A DNA stretch of 15,872 bases from Fimbriimonadaceae bacterium. Its GTDB lineage: Bacteria > Armatimonadota > Fimbriimonadia > Fimbriimonadales > Fimbriimonadaceae. How positions within the stretch are numbered: position 1 is the first letter of the stretch; each line of letters opens with the position of its first letter. The translations under genes and the position numbers were made by a program. This document shows positions 1-8,015 of the stretch, in pieces. A model generated the notes under the pieces. That model had not been told where the DNA came from, searched no databases, and saw only the letters and a list, made by a program, of their open reading frames with translations. The stretch lies in contig JAIBBE010000135.1 of the NCBI GenBank assembly GCA_019694835.1, positions 1-15,872 on the forward strand, written 5' to 3'.

Positions 1-62
1 GGAGCCGTCGGAACGGAAACCATCTGGGCATCGAGCAAAGAATGTAATCCTTCTGCCTTCAT
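1..62 (-). CDS. Start of an unidentified CDS leaving the left edge
   Basis: On the minus strand an ATG at 62-60 opens a frame with no stop to the window edge (20 codons, beginning MKAEGLHSLLDAQMVSVPTA). An AGGA lies six bases before the ATG, a good Shine-Dalgarno sequence and spacing, and the frame has the same direction as all other genes here. Twenty residues are too few to recognise a family, so no function is offered. It would be the next gene downstream of the PIN gene, about 270 bp away. The call rests only on the ribosome-binding site, orientation and open frame; a chance ORF is possible. Confidence 0.4.
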   Translation of the reverse strand, partial: MKAEGLHSLLDAQMVSVPTA

Positions 63-70
63 GAATCGTC

Positions 71-99
71 CTGCCTGTACTCTAAATTGCCCCAGGCAG
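71..99. repeat. 7-bp inverted repeat
   Basis: CTGCCTG at 71-77 is the exact reverse complement of CAGGCAG at 93-99, separated by 15 bases. It sits 8 bases before the putative start codon at 62, so it overlaps the ribosome-binding region of the left-edge ORF. It could be an operator or a leader stem-loop, or chance. Confidence 0.3.
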
Positions 100-104
100 C
101 TGTC

Positions 105-200
105 TCACGTCACATTGGCACGGGGGGCCGCCGCGTCAATCGTTGGCTCGTCCTGCGAGGCCCAGGTGCCGTTCTGCCAGTAGTGGGTGAAGAAGCGCAT
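105..200 (-). pseudogene. Possible remnant of the N-terminus of a small protein
   Basis: An ATG at 200-198 opens a 31-codon frame ending in TGA at 107-105. It begins with an aromatic-rich, non-random run (MRFFTHYWQNGTW) and then turns into low-information sequence before stopping. The frame is also open upstream of the ATG for about 16 codons. No strong ribosome-binding site precedes the ATG. The start resembles the beginning of a real protein cut short, but I cannot name a family with certainty, and it may equally be a chance frame. Confidence 0.2.
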
Positions 201-304
201 TGGCAGTCTGAGGCTATCGAAGACCTGGCGACTTCCTGCCGAGGGCAATCATCACTTTATCCGCGATGCTTTGACTGATTCTCACCAGATGCAAGCTGGC
301 GCCG

Positions 305-316
305 TCCCTTAAGGGA
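305..316. other. Perfect 12-bp palindrome after the PIN gene
   Basis: TCCCTTAAGGGA is a perfect palindrome 14 bases past the PIN stop codon. As RNA it could form only a 4-bp stem with a UUAA loop, and no T-run follows on the minus strand, so a rho-independent terminator is not supported. A protein-binding site or chance is as likely. Confidence 0.25.
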
Positions 317-329
317 AGAGACCCGTACC

Positions 330-1292
330 CTACTTCTTCTTGGCAAGCCCCTTGTCCGTGTCCTCACTAAGGCCGACACCTGGCCCACTCGATCCCTGCT
401 TCAACACATCGGCCAGTAGTGCGCCCACTACTTCGTCGCCGCGCAATTTCTCCGTAAGCTCCTTTACTTGGCCGCGAGATTTTTCGAGAAGAGCGTCGAC
501 GTATGTCTGAAAATCGCGCACCTGGTTGGCTATCGGCTGCGCGATGCTTTCCTCTTCCTGTTCTTCCGCCTTGGTTACCTTGACATCAAAATGCTTCAGT
601 GCGTCCGATAGCTTGTGATAGAGAAGAACCTTTCTCTTCTTGCTAACGCGCTCGGCAAATTCCTGCTTGAGATGGTCATTGATGTAAGCAACCCCATCGA
701 TGACAGCACCAAAATCGGAGTCACGGGAAACAATCACCAGCTCCGCGTTCTGGGACTTGGCACAGTGAACCATCCACTCCCAGTTGACTGCATCACCAAT
801 CGAGGTGTCATTTCTCTTGCGCGGCGGGCAGCCTAGTAAGAAGCGCTTCAGCGCCTTCCTTCTGATCGCATGCCTTTGAGTATCTTCGCGCGTAAGGGAA
901 AGTGCGTCGCCCTTGTGAAATAGGCGCTGGCACACTTTATAGACGGGATCATGCTTAGATGGATCTCGCAGCGCTTTCGAAAATCGATCACGTAGCGACT
1001 TCACGCGACGGTCGATTGCTTTCTGACTACTCTGTATTGCCTTGACCGCTTTGGCATCCGAAAACAGCCCAGGTCGTTGGATGCCGGCCGGCGCTTTCAA
1101 CTCGTTCCATCCATCCTGAATCGCGGCCTGCCTATTCTTCTTGAACTCCATTTCCAGCTGAAACGTAGAAATCACGGAAGCCGCCGTTTCATCGAGATGC
1201 CGCAGTAGACCAAGCCCTGCTTCATTCCTCACCCGATAGAAATCGAGGAGGATGTTCGTATCCACGAACAGCAGTTTGCGGATCTTGGCCAT
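330..1292 (-). CDS. PIN-like domain RNase (DUF4935/PIN_8 type)
   Basis: Predicted metal-dependent RNase of the PIN superfamily. With the start at 1292 the protein has 320 residues. It opens with the PIN signature LLFVDTNILLDFY (Asp11), has acidic residues in the second helix (LEMEF, Glu47/Glu49), then NDTSIGDAVNWEW (Asp167) and VSRDSDFG (Asp191/Asp193), which together supply the acidic metal site of the fold. The 110-residue helical insert between the acidic clusters matches the large PIN-like (DUF4935) proteins rather than VapC toxins, which are about 130 residues. The C-terminal 80 residues are charged and probably coiled. An in-frame ATG at 1394 would add 34 residues encoded by hairpin-rich DNA; I prefer 1292 because the PIN strand begins seven residues later and a GGGAT precedes it. 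It follows the methyltransferase gene by 117 bp on the same strand. No antitoxin-like small gene adjoins it, so an effector or RNA-processing role is inference. Confidence 0.8.
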   Translation of the reverse strand: MAKIRKLLFVDTNILLDFYRVRNEAGLGLLRHLDETAASVISTFQLEMEFKKNRQAAIQDGWNELKAPAGIQRPGLFSDAKAVKAIQSSQKAIDRRVKSLRDRFSKALRDPSKHDPVYKVCQRLFHKGDALSLTREDTQRHAIRRKALKRFLLGCPPRKRNDTSIGDAVNWEWMVHCAKSQNAELVIVSRDSDFGAVIDGVAYINDHLKQEFAERVSKKRKVLLYHKLSDALKHFDVKVTKAEEQEEESIAQPIANQVRDFQTYVDALLEKSRGQVKELTEKLRGDEVVGALLADVLKQGSSGPGVGLSEDTDKGLAKKK

Positions 1293-1331
1293 GGCTATCC
1301 CAGAATCCTTACCTCTTCCCCGCCAAACTCC

Positions 1332-1382
1332 GGCCCATCGGGCCAACTCCAGGCGCGTCAGCGCCGAGCCGCCAACGGCGGC
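1332..1382. repeat. Three tandem GC-rich hairpins between methyltransferase and PIN genes
   Basis: Three perfect inverted repeats follow one another: GGCCC/GGGCC with a 3-base loop (1332-1344), GGCGC/GCGCC with a 4-base loop (1352-1365), and GCCGCC/GGCGGC with a 3-base loop (1368-1382). No T-run follows on either strand, so they are not classic rho-independent terminators. A partial direct repeat, GGAGTT(T)GGC on the minus strand, flanks the hairpin nearest the PIN gene. The cluster could be a REP-like intergenic palindromic element, an mRNA-stabilising or attenuating structure, or coding DNA if the PIN gene starts at 1394. Confidence 0.5.
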
Positions 1383-1409
1383 GTCTGCCTTCAATCTACA
1401 CCGTCTCCC

Positions 1410-4400
1410 TCAATGCCCCTTCTTCCCGCCCGTGTCTCCCGTCTGAAACGCCCCCGGCCATCCCCCGTGCTTCTCGATGACCTCGTCGATCTCCTTCATG
1501 ATCCGGATCGTCTCCGAGATCGCCGCCACGATCTTCTGATAGTGCTCGATATCGTGTTTCGAGAGCTTCCGCCCCTTCCGGTCCTTGAGCCACTTCTCGC
1601 AGACCTGGTAGCCACCGATGTGGAAGTTCCAGACTGCCTCCGGCACGCCCCGGAAGCCGATAGTGCCAGGCGTCGCCGGCTGGCCCTTCCTGGTCGCCGC
1701 TGCGTCGAGCCAGACCGTGTCATCGGACCAGCTGACGCGGCTGACCTCCGGGTTCTTTGGACCGGCATAGCTCGTTATGAAGTCGCAGACGTCGGTTGAC
1801 TCGAGCAGATGCAGCTTCGTCAGTTGAGCCCCAAGCGGGCCAAGCTCGCGGAACAATTTGGGGCCGCCGGGAAGCGGGACGCGAGCAAAATCCCTCCTAA
1901 TGTAGTCGCTGTAACGGGCTCGATACAGCGGGCTATGGACTACGGCGTAAACATAGCTCAGGACGTCCATCGGCGGAACCTCGGTCGCACGCACACCAAT
2001 TGCAGCCCCAACTGCGCGAAGCCACTGATCCGAGATATTAGGCCGTCGAGATCGTCCTCCCAGCTGGAGTTGTCCTTCTTCAACCAAGTACAAGGGAGCA
2101 ATGTAGTCCTGCCCCTTGTTGCCAAGGTAGAACGTACCGTGGCAAATGAGATCACGGGCAACAGCAAAGTGCGACACGGATTCGCCGACAATCTGCCGAT
2201 TGAAAATGAGCCCTACATTTGACTCGACAACCATATGCTTCATGACGTCGAAACGTGGGCGACCGAGGAAGCCGCCGGACTTTTCCGTCAAATATGTGAA
2301 CCGCCAATCAAACGGTCGGTAAAGGATCCTTCGAATACGCTCTCTAGTCGGTCCCGTGCTTAGCAAGTCCTTCTTTGCGGCCGCCGCCGACCAGACGCCA
2401 CCTTGACTAATGCCCAGCTCCCGGCTGGCTTGCGCCGGCGAAGTGTCCGCCAGCAAACGCACACGATCCCACACTTCATTCGCAGACCAGCCGATGCAGA
2501 TGTCGTCGTTCTTCGTCTGAATGCCAGAGCTGCGAATGCCAAAAATCTCGTCCACGCCGCACCAAGACAGGTATTCGTTCTCCAGACTTGCAGATTCGGC
2601 CCCGCCCGCAAGAGGAACCCATCGGAAGTACGGCGGGCCAGGCTGAAGATCTTCAAACGTGCTGTCGATTGCCGTCTTGGACAAAAGGTCCGCGTACTTC
2701 TGCGTTCGCGTCCCAACTCGAGATGTGAATTGCAGCCGCGGTGTCCGATTCGTTGTTCGTAATAATGCGATTGCTACGCCTTGCTCAATATCAAAGACGT
2801 TCTCGTCCGAAACGTTACCCTTGACATCGCCATTCAAATCGACAACGGTTCGATGAGGGAACGTCGCCGCCAAGTGCTCCCGCATTACGCGCTTTGTGAT
2901 GCCGTCAAGGAAGTCACGATTAATGATGAACCCGATAATTCCCGTCCGCGTGGCTTGACAAATGTTCTCGGCGAATCGCAGAAACTTCCACTCCTCCCGA
3001 TTGAGGTCGCTTTTGGCCTCATTCAGACCCCGTTTCCAGTCGTCAAGCAGAGTCATCAACCACTCTGGCTCGCTGATTGAATTTGAGTACGGAGGGTTGC
3101 CGACTACCACCGCAAACCTCTGATGGCGCTTGATGCCGTTTACTGCGCTTGCCTCATGTGCCAGCGCCTCGGAAAGAGCATCTATTTGTGTTTCGGATGC
3201 ATCCGTGGCCGACTCGAGGCTGTTTGTCAGATAGATTCTCGCACGCTCATTGCTTCCGAATCGATAACCGGTCTCGTAGAGCTTGAGCCCGATCTTGAGA
3301 TGTGCGATCGCGTACGGCGCCATCATCAGCTCGTAGCCGTACAGCCGCGGCAGCAAGTGCTTCGGCACGTAGTTGTTCCAGGCCTCGAGCCGCTTCGCCT
3401 CGGCAAGTCCCGCTTTCGTCCACTTCGCGCTTAGCGTCTCGTGGATCACCTCGATGACGGTGACAAGAAAGGTGGCGGTACCGGTCGCCGGGTCAAGGAT
3501 CTGCACGAACGGACTGTCGGCGGACGTTCCCTCGGGGATCTTGAGATCCGCGTGGCGCTTCGCCATCTCCCCCCAGGTGATCGTTGAGGCAAGCCCGTCC
3601 TCGATCCCGAACTCCGACTGCAGCAGCTCGTGAACGCTGCGAACGATGTAGGACACCACGGGCTTTGGCGTGTAGTACACGCCGCGCCGCTTGCGTTCCT
3701 GCTTGTCGTAAGCGTTGAGGAAGTCCTCGTAGAAATACGTGACGGGATCTTCTTTGCGGTCATCGGCTCCGAAATTCCGGAGCACGGCATCCATGTTTGC
3801 GCGGCGCAGCAGCTCGACGACCTCGTCGATGCCGAGTTCGTCGAAGTCGAGATGATGACCGCGACGTCGACCGCGTTTCTTGCCACCAGCCGTAACAAAC
3901 GTCTCCAGCAACTCCTTCAGGAACGGGTTGGTGACCGGGATCAGGTCCGGCAGCGTTTCCGCCTTGACCGGATCCGGATGCGTGATGCGCGCCGACAGCA
4001 GCCCGTAGGCAATTGTCTGCGCGTACATGTCCGCGAACTGATCTTCAGTCAGGTCGTGGATCAACGCCTTCTTGAACCCCGCCATCAGGGTCCGTAGTGG
4101 ACCCGATTCCGTTTCGAGCTTGAGGAGCTGAATTGCACGCTCCCGGATTCGGCGTGCAAGACCGGCGATCTGCTCGGCGAGCTGTTTGGCCGTCGTGACA
4201 ACCTCGCCATGACGGAGCTCGAAGGCTCGTGACCAGTCCCGACGCCAGACGGCAAGCTTTTTGGAGTCATCCGGCCACGCCAGATGTGTTTGTAGCTGAT
4301 CATGGACGCGATCGAGGTGAAGAACGGTGTCCCGATCATCCCAGCCCAGCACCTTGAGCGATGGTAGGTCGTGGGCGTGCTCTGGCTCCTGGAAGTACGC

Positions 4401-4808
4401 GAACGACAGTTGCCGCTCGTCCTTCTCGCCATAGCTTGAGATGAACACGAGGTCCCGCATGGCCCAGAGAGGCCGCTCGGCGGCCTTAGCGGACGCCCGC
4501 TTCTTGATGACGAGCTTGCTGAGCAGTCGACGCAGCGCCACCACCGGCAGGCTCTTGGCGCTGAACTTGACGAAGAACACGCCCTGCGGTTGGCCGTTCT
4601 CCAACGGCCGTAGCTGCTTGATGTACTCGATCTTCGCGGCCTGGCCCGGATCGATCCCGAGTTCGCCCGGCTCCCAGTCGAACGTGATGTCATCGAGGTC
4701 CTCAAAGCTGTCCTGCTCGACTGGCCAACCGAGATCCGTATGCAGGTACTTCACCAGCTCCGGAAAGGTATGGATTGCCTTGAGTCGCTGACGTTCACGC
4801 TCGCTCAT
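1410..4808 (-). CDS. Type ISP-like N6-adenine DNA methyltransferase with target-recognition region
   Basis: Predicted S-adenosylmethionine-dependent adenine-N6 methyltransferase and specificity protein, 1132 residues. Residues 1-250 form an N-terminal domain I do not recognise (conserved-looking core near 115-140). The catalytic core begins near GVYYTPKPVVSYIV (376-389), followed by motif I, DPATGT (439-444), and motif IV, NPPY (571-574); this order is that of gamma-class enzymes. Residues about 750-1000 are the likely target-recognition region. The C-terminal block VWNFHIGGYQVCEKWLKDRKGR (split here as VWNFHIGGYQ, 1059-1068, and WLKDRKGR, 1073-1080) and the following ETIRIM...EID are typical of the type ISP restriction/modification C-terminal domain. 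Single-chain type ISP enzymes such as LlaGI also carry nuclease and helicase domains; here those are absent and sit in the gene 12 bp upstream. A GAGGGA precedes the ATG at 4808. Restriction partnership with that gene is inference; the methyltransferase call is firm. Confidence 0.9.
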   Translation of the reverse strand: MSERERQRLKAIHTFPELVKYLHTDLGWPVEQDSFEDLDDITFDWEPGELGIDPGQAAKIEYIKQLRPLENGQPQGVFFVKFSAKSLPVVALRRLLSKLVIKKRASAKAAERPLWAMRDLVFISSYGEKDERQLSFAYFQEPEHAHDLPSLKVLGWDDRDTVLHLDRVHDQLQTHLAWPDDSKKLAVWRRDWSRAFELRHGEVVTTAKQLAEQIAGLARRIRERAIQLLKLETESGPLRTLMAGFKKALIHDLTEDQFADMYAQTIAYGLLSARITHPDPVKAETLPDLIPVTNPFLKELLETFVTAGGKKRGRRRGHHLDFDELGIDEVVELLRRANMDAVLRNFGADDRKEDPVTYFYEDFLNAYDKQERKRRGVYYTPKPVVSYIVRSVHELLQSEFGIEDGLASTITWGEMAKRHADLKIPEGTSADSPFVQILDPATGTATFLVTVIEVIHETLSAKWTKAGLAEAKRLEAWNNYVPKHLLPRLYGYELMMAPYAIAHLKIGLKLYETGYRFGSNERARIYLTNSLESATDASETQIDALSEALAHEASAVNGIKRHQRFAVVVGNPPYSNSISEPEWLMTLLDDWKRGLNEAKSDLNREEWKFLRFAENICQATRTGIIGFIINRDFLDGITKRVMREHLAATFPHRTVVDLNGDVKGNVSDENVFDIEQGVAIALLRTTNRTPRLQFTSRVGTRTQKYADLLSKTAIDSTFEDLQPGPPYFRWVPLAGGAESASLENEYLSWCGVDEIFGIRSSGIQTKNDDICIGWSANEVWDRVRLLADTSPAQASRELGISQGGVWSAAAAKKDLLSTGPTRERIRRILYRPFDWRFTYLTEKSGGFLGRPRFDVMKHMVVESNVGLIFNRQIVGESVSHFAVARDLICHGTFYLGNKGQDYIAPLYLVEEGQLQLGGRSRRPNISDQWLRAVGAAIGVRATEVPPMDVLSYVYAVVHSPLYRARYSDYIRRDFARVPLPGGPKLFRELGPLGAQLTKLHLLESTDVCDFITSYAGPKNPEVSRVSWSDDTVWLDAAATRKGQPATPGTIGFRGVPEAVWNFHIGGYQVCEKWLKDRKGRKLSKHDIEHYQKIVAAISETIRIMKEIDEVIEKHGGWPGAFQTGDTGGKKGH

Positions 4809-4820
4809 GCCGTCCCTCGC
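4809..4820 (-). promoter_or_regulatory. Ribosome-binding site in the 12-bp helicase-methyltransferase junction
   Basis: The helicase gene ends with TAG at 4823-4821 and the methyltransferase ATG is at 4808-4806. The 12 bases between read GCGAGGGACGGC on the minus strand, with GAGGGA placed four bases before the ATG. This supports both the chosen start and one shared mRNA for the two proteins. Confidence 0.6.
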
Positions 4821-7800
4821 CTAATTCAATTCCATCCAGGCCGACAACACGGGCTTGACGCCGACCGGCGCCTGCACCCGCTTGAGATAGCCGTTCTTGA
4901 TGTGCTTCTCGATCACCGTCCTCGCCTCCAGCAACACCCCTGCCTCAACGATGCACCGACGCGGCGTCGTCGGTTCGCACCGCACGGCCTCATGGATCCC
5001 CTCCGCCCCTTCGCTGACTCGGCCGGTTTCGAGATCCACCAAATACCACTCGACCGATCCATCGTCGGTGCTCCACGGTGGATCCTCATCCGCGGCGGCT
5101 TCCGCCGCTTTTCCCGGCAGTCGGTAGCAGCAGAAAAGCGCCTGTGCGCCAGATGACGGATGCGCCTTGCCGCTGAAGACCTGGCCCGGCAATCCGTTGA
5201 GCCGGCCTTCTAGCGCCGGATCATTAGCGAGCAATCCGCGGTAGTGGAGCCGCATCGACTCGACCTTGCTCGGAGTTCCCTCGTACTCCTCGTTGAATTC
5301 CTTGAGCGCATTGAGGTGGTCCTCGGGATGCAGGAGCTTGCGACCCTCGATACCAAAGGTTTCAGAGATCCGCAGCACTTTGTGCGTGACACGGGTATAG
5401 AGCGTCAGCAGCTGATTCAGCTCTCCGGGTGGCAGGAAGTTCCAGTACTTGACGTGTCCACGGAGCCGCCGTTGCTCCGGGTGATCGTCAAGCAGGGTCC
5501 GCTCAATGTCCGGATTCATGCGTCGATCGACGCGACCGATGCGCTGCATCAATCGGACCGGGTTCCAGTGGATGTCGTAATTGATGAGTCGCGTCGCATC
5601 CTGCAGGTTGAGGCCCTCGGATAGCACATCGGTTGAAATGAGGATCCGGATCTCGCTGTGCCCCTCGGCCGTCAGCTTCGATGTGCTGGAGTCATTGTAG
5701 TAAGGCGCGAATCGCTTGATGATGAGTCCCCGATCCAGCTTGCTGCCGCTGTCGATGCTTTCGACACCCGTGATGCCCGCATCGATCAGGCTTTTCTTGA
5801 GATACCGCGCCGTATCGGCGAACTCGGTGAAGATCAGGCACTTCCCCGTCTTGAGTACCGGATCCTTCTTGAGCAGCGCGATGAGACACTTCAGCTTGTC
5901 GTCGTGTCGAGTGTCGAGCTTCGAAAGCTCCTTGGTGAACTCGGCGATCTGATTGAGATCATCGATGCAGTCATCCAGCATGGTCGGTACGTCGTACTCG
6001 TCGCGCTCGAGTTCCTCCACTGCCTCCAGCAGCTCCGCCGGGACGAGATCCTCCTCGGCGTCCTCATCATCAAGGCCCTCGAACGCGATGTTCATCTGCT
6101 CGAAAAAGCCGGTAATCTCCGGATGGGAGGACTTCCAGCGGTCTAGCCGCCGCTTCTCGGCCGGCGTCTGGGCATGCACTTCGGCCCACGCCAGCAGCTT
6201 GAGCATCAACCGCTGGCAGGACTTCCCGAAGGAATGCGCCGAACTCTCGAACCGCTTCAGAAACTGCGTTCGGATGAGTCCGACGACCTGCGCCTGTCGG
6301 CCTTTCGAAAATGCGAAATCCGGATCGCCCTCGGGCGGCGGTTTGAGTAGATAGGCGAGCGGGTTGTAGATCGGCAGTACAAACAACGGTCGCTGCTTGT
6401 TGAAGGCGCGATCCACCATGGTCAGAAGGTTTCCGTAGGCCTTCTTGACGGAGTAGTCGGCCACCGCCGGCGGCTCTCGCTCCGGGAAAGTCGCCTGGGT
6501 CTTGCCATCCTGCAGCTGGCTGGCCCGCACGTAGGCGCGACTGCGCTGTACCACAAGCGCCTGGAAGAGTCGGTCGTCCGCCAGGACTTTCCCGGCCGCC
6601 TCCAGATCGAGCTCCGTCGGGGTGTCCTGGTCACTGCCGTCGAGGACCGCCTGCACGCGTCGCTCCATTGCGATGGTGTGCGACTTCAGGCTGTTGATGC
6701 CGAGTGACTGGGCGAAGAACGCGTCATCGCGATGGGTGAACAGTTCCACCATATGCCGGAAGTCATGGAGGCTGTTGTTGATCGGCGTGGCGGTCAGCAG
6801 GAACAGCTGCTTTGGACCGCCCGGTCCCAGCAGCATGCGAGCCAGTTGTCGGTAACGTGATGGCCGCGCGGTTCCCTCTCCGGCGATACCCGGGTTCCGG
6901 AAATTGTGTGCCTCATCGATGATGATGACATCGGCCTGGTTCCGAATGTCTTCGACGACGGCGGGCCAGTCGACATCCGGAGTACGCTCGCGCGTCAGAT
7001 CCGTATGGTTGATGATCTTGAGAGGCAGGAAGCCGCTCAGCAGCTCCGGGCAATAGCGCTTGATGGTGGCTTCCCAGACTGGAATTCGCCCGGACTTCGG
7101 CACGACCAGGGCGACACGCCGCCGATCGTGCACCACCAATCGTTCGAGCAACATCAGGCCGATGAACGTCTTGCCAAGGCCCACACCGTCGCAGACGAAT
7201 GCCCCCCGATATCGGGCTGCGATCTTGAGAGCGTTCCGGTATCCCTCCTGCTGGTAGCGGTCGAGTTTCGGGAACATCTTTGAGCCCTGACGCTCAGGCC
7301 CCACAACCTCCCATTCCTCACCGGTGTAGCTGGAGTCCGCAAAAAGATCATGCAGCGCCTTGGCATACACCTCGAAGGGGCTGTACTCGGCCACATGCCG
7401 CTCGATGATCTTCAGGATCTCCGGGGTGACCTCTTCGGCCTCCTTCCAATGTTCGTCAAACCACTCCTGCAGTACGGCGACCGGCGTTCCGGTGATCTGC
7501 ACGTTGAGTTCGATGTTCTCCGTCAGGCCCGGCACGGTGAGGTTCGACGACCCCACGAGCGCGGTGGAGCCCACGACCTCGAGCCGTGCATGCGTGATGT
7601 ACGCTTTGGCGTGAAACTTGTCCTTGGTATAGGCGCGGCACTCGATCTTGCCGGACCGCAGTGCATCGACGATCGCCGGCACTCCGGCCAGGAAGGCGTT
7701 AACGTCCTTCGTCGTCTCTAGACTGTCGTCGAGCCCTTTTTTGGTCCGCTCCCAGTTCTGCTTGGAAGCCTGGAGGAATGCCTTCTGGGTCCGCCCCGAA

Positions 7801-8015
7801 ACGTAATCCCCCATCAGAATGCGGATCTTGTCGACCTTCTGCCATTCTCCTTCCAGCGCCAGCAGCGCCCCGATCTCAAAGTATCCGGTGGCGATGTCGA
7901 ATTGACGGCTGAGCTGACACCAGTCGTGCAGATACCGACGGACCTTCCAGTCGTCGTCACTGTTGTCGACGATGAACAACTCGCTACCGGTCGCCGCACT
8001 GGTCTTCTTTGGCAT
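4821..8015 (-). CDS. PLD-nuclease / SNF2-family helicase fusion
   Basis: Predicted ATP-driven DNA translocase with an N-terminal phospholipase D-type nuclease domain, 1064 residues. The PLD region shows KFHAKAYI (His135, Lys137) and GSSNLT (155-160) followed by the NIEL motif (167-170) common in helicase-linked PLD domains; the Asp that follows the Lys in classical HKD motifs is not at its usual place. The first RecA lobe has CDGVGLGKT (Walker A, 275-283), VIIIDEAHNF (DEAH 367-370) and LLTATP (406-411). The second has CLIFTEFADTARYL (726-739), LISTDVLSEGLNLQ (792-805) and QRIGRVDR (824-831). A long charged helical insert (about 540-710) separates the lobes. The C-terminal 200 residues are unassigned. 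The start at 8015 has AGGGAT just upstream. Only one PLD motif set is present, so dimerisation would be needed for a two-site active centre. It is followed 12 bp later by the methyltransferase gene, and the pair together holds nuclease, motor, methylase and recognition functions. Confidence 0.9.
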   Translation of the reverse strand: MPKKTSAATGSELFIVDNSDDDWKVRRYLHDWCQLSRQFDIATGYFEIGALLALEGEWQKVDKIRILMGDYVSGRTQKAFLQASKQNWERTKKGLDDSLETTKDVNAFLAGVPAIVDALRSGKIECRAYTKDKFHAKAYITHARLEVVGSTALVGSSNLTVPGLTENIELNVQITGTPVAVLQEWFDEHWKEAEEVTPEILKIIERHVAEYSPFEVYAKALHDLFADSSYTGEEWEVVGPERQGSKMFPKLDRYQQEGYRNALKIAARYRGAFVCDGVGLGKTFIGLMLLERLVVHDRRRVALVVPKSGRIPVWEATIKRYCPELLSGFLPLKIINHTDLTRERTPDVDWPAVVEDIRNQADVIIIDEAHNFRNPGIAGEGTARPSRYRQLARMLLGPGGPKQLFLLTATPINNSLHDFRHMVELFTHRDDAFFAQSLGINSLKSHTIAMERRVQAVLDGSDQDTPTELDLEAAGKVLADDRLFQALVVQRSRAYVRASQLQDGKTQATFPEREPPAVADYSVKKAYGNLLTMVDRAFNKQRPLFVLPIYNPLAYLLKPPPEGDPDFAFSKGRQAQVVGLIRTQFLKRFESSAHSFGKSCQRLMLKLLAWAEVHAQTPAEKRRLDRWKSSHPEITGFFEQMNIAFEGLDDEDAEEDLVPAELLEAVEELERDEYDVPTMLDDCIDDLNQIAEFTKELSKLDTRHDDKLKCLIALLKKDPVLKTGKCLIFTEFADTARYLKKSLIDAGITGVESIDSGSKLDRGLIIKRFAPYYNDSSTSKLTAEGHSEIRILISTDVLSEGLNLQDATRLINYDIHWNPVRLMQRIGRVDRRMNPDIERTLLDDHPEQRRLRGHVKYWNFLPPGELNQLLTLYTRVTHKVLRISETFGIEGRKLLHPEDHLNALKEFNEEYEGTPSKVESMRLHYRGLLANDPALEGRLNGLPGQVFSGKAHPSSGAQALFCCYRLPGKAAEAAADEDPPWSTDDGSVEWYLVDLETGRVSEGAEGIHEAVRCEPTTPRRCIVEAGVLLEARTVIEKHIKNGYLKRVQAPVGVKPVLSAWMELN

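Larger units (their letters stand above)
63..329. other. Gene-poor stretch between the PIN gene and the left-edge ORF
   Basis: No full-length gene is supported in these 267 bases. The plus-strand 63-codon frame at 87-278 has no recognisable motif, no convincing ribosome-binding site and the wrong direction for the region. The stretch holds a possible gene remnant on the minus strand (105-200), an inverted repeat (71-99) and a palindrome (305-316), listed separately. It may carry the promoter of the left-edge ORF, since the AT-rich patch near 82-88 lies just before its ribosome-binding site, but I cannot assign clear -35 and -10 boxes. Confidence 0.5.

Noticed and set aside
330..1292. VapC toxin of a VapBC pair
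   Set aside because: The protein is more than twice VapC length, has a large helical insert, and no small antitoxin gene precedes it.
1332..1382. Rho-independent terminator
   Set aside because: The hairpins are GC-rich but no T-run follows on the minus strand.
1413..2222. Plus-strand frames of 128 and 137 codons
   Set aside because: They lie opposite the methyltransferase gene, whose motifs and length establish the minus frame; they show no motifs of their own. The long complementary frames reflect GC-rich codon usage.
5658..6146. Plus-strand frame of 162 codons
   Set aside because: It is the antisense shadow of the helicase gene, between the well-defined motor lobes.
4821..8015. DISARM assignment for the helicase-PLD-methyltransferase genes
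   Set aside because: No DUF1998 gene (drmB) and no DrmA-type helicase are present in the window, and PLD and SNF2 motor are fused here, so the name is not supported.
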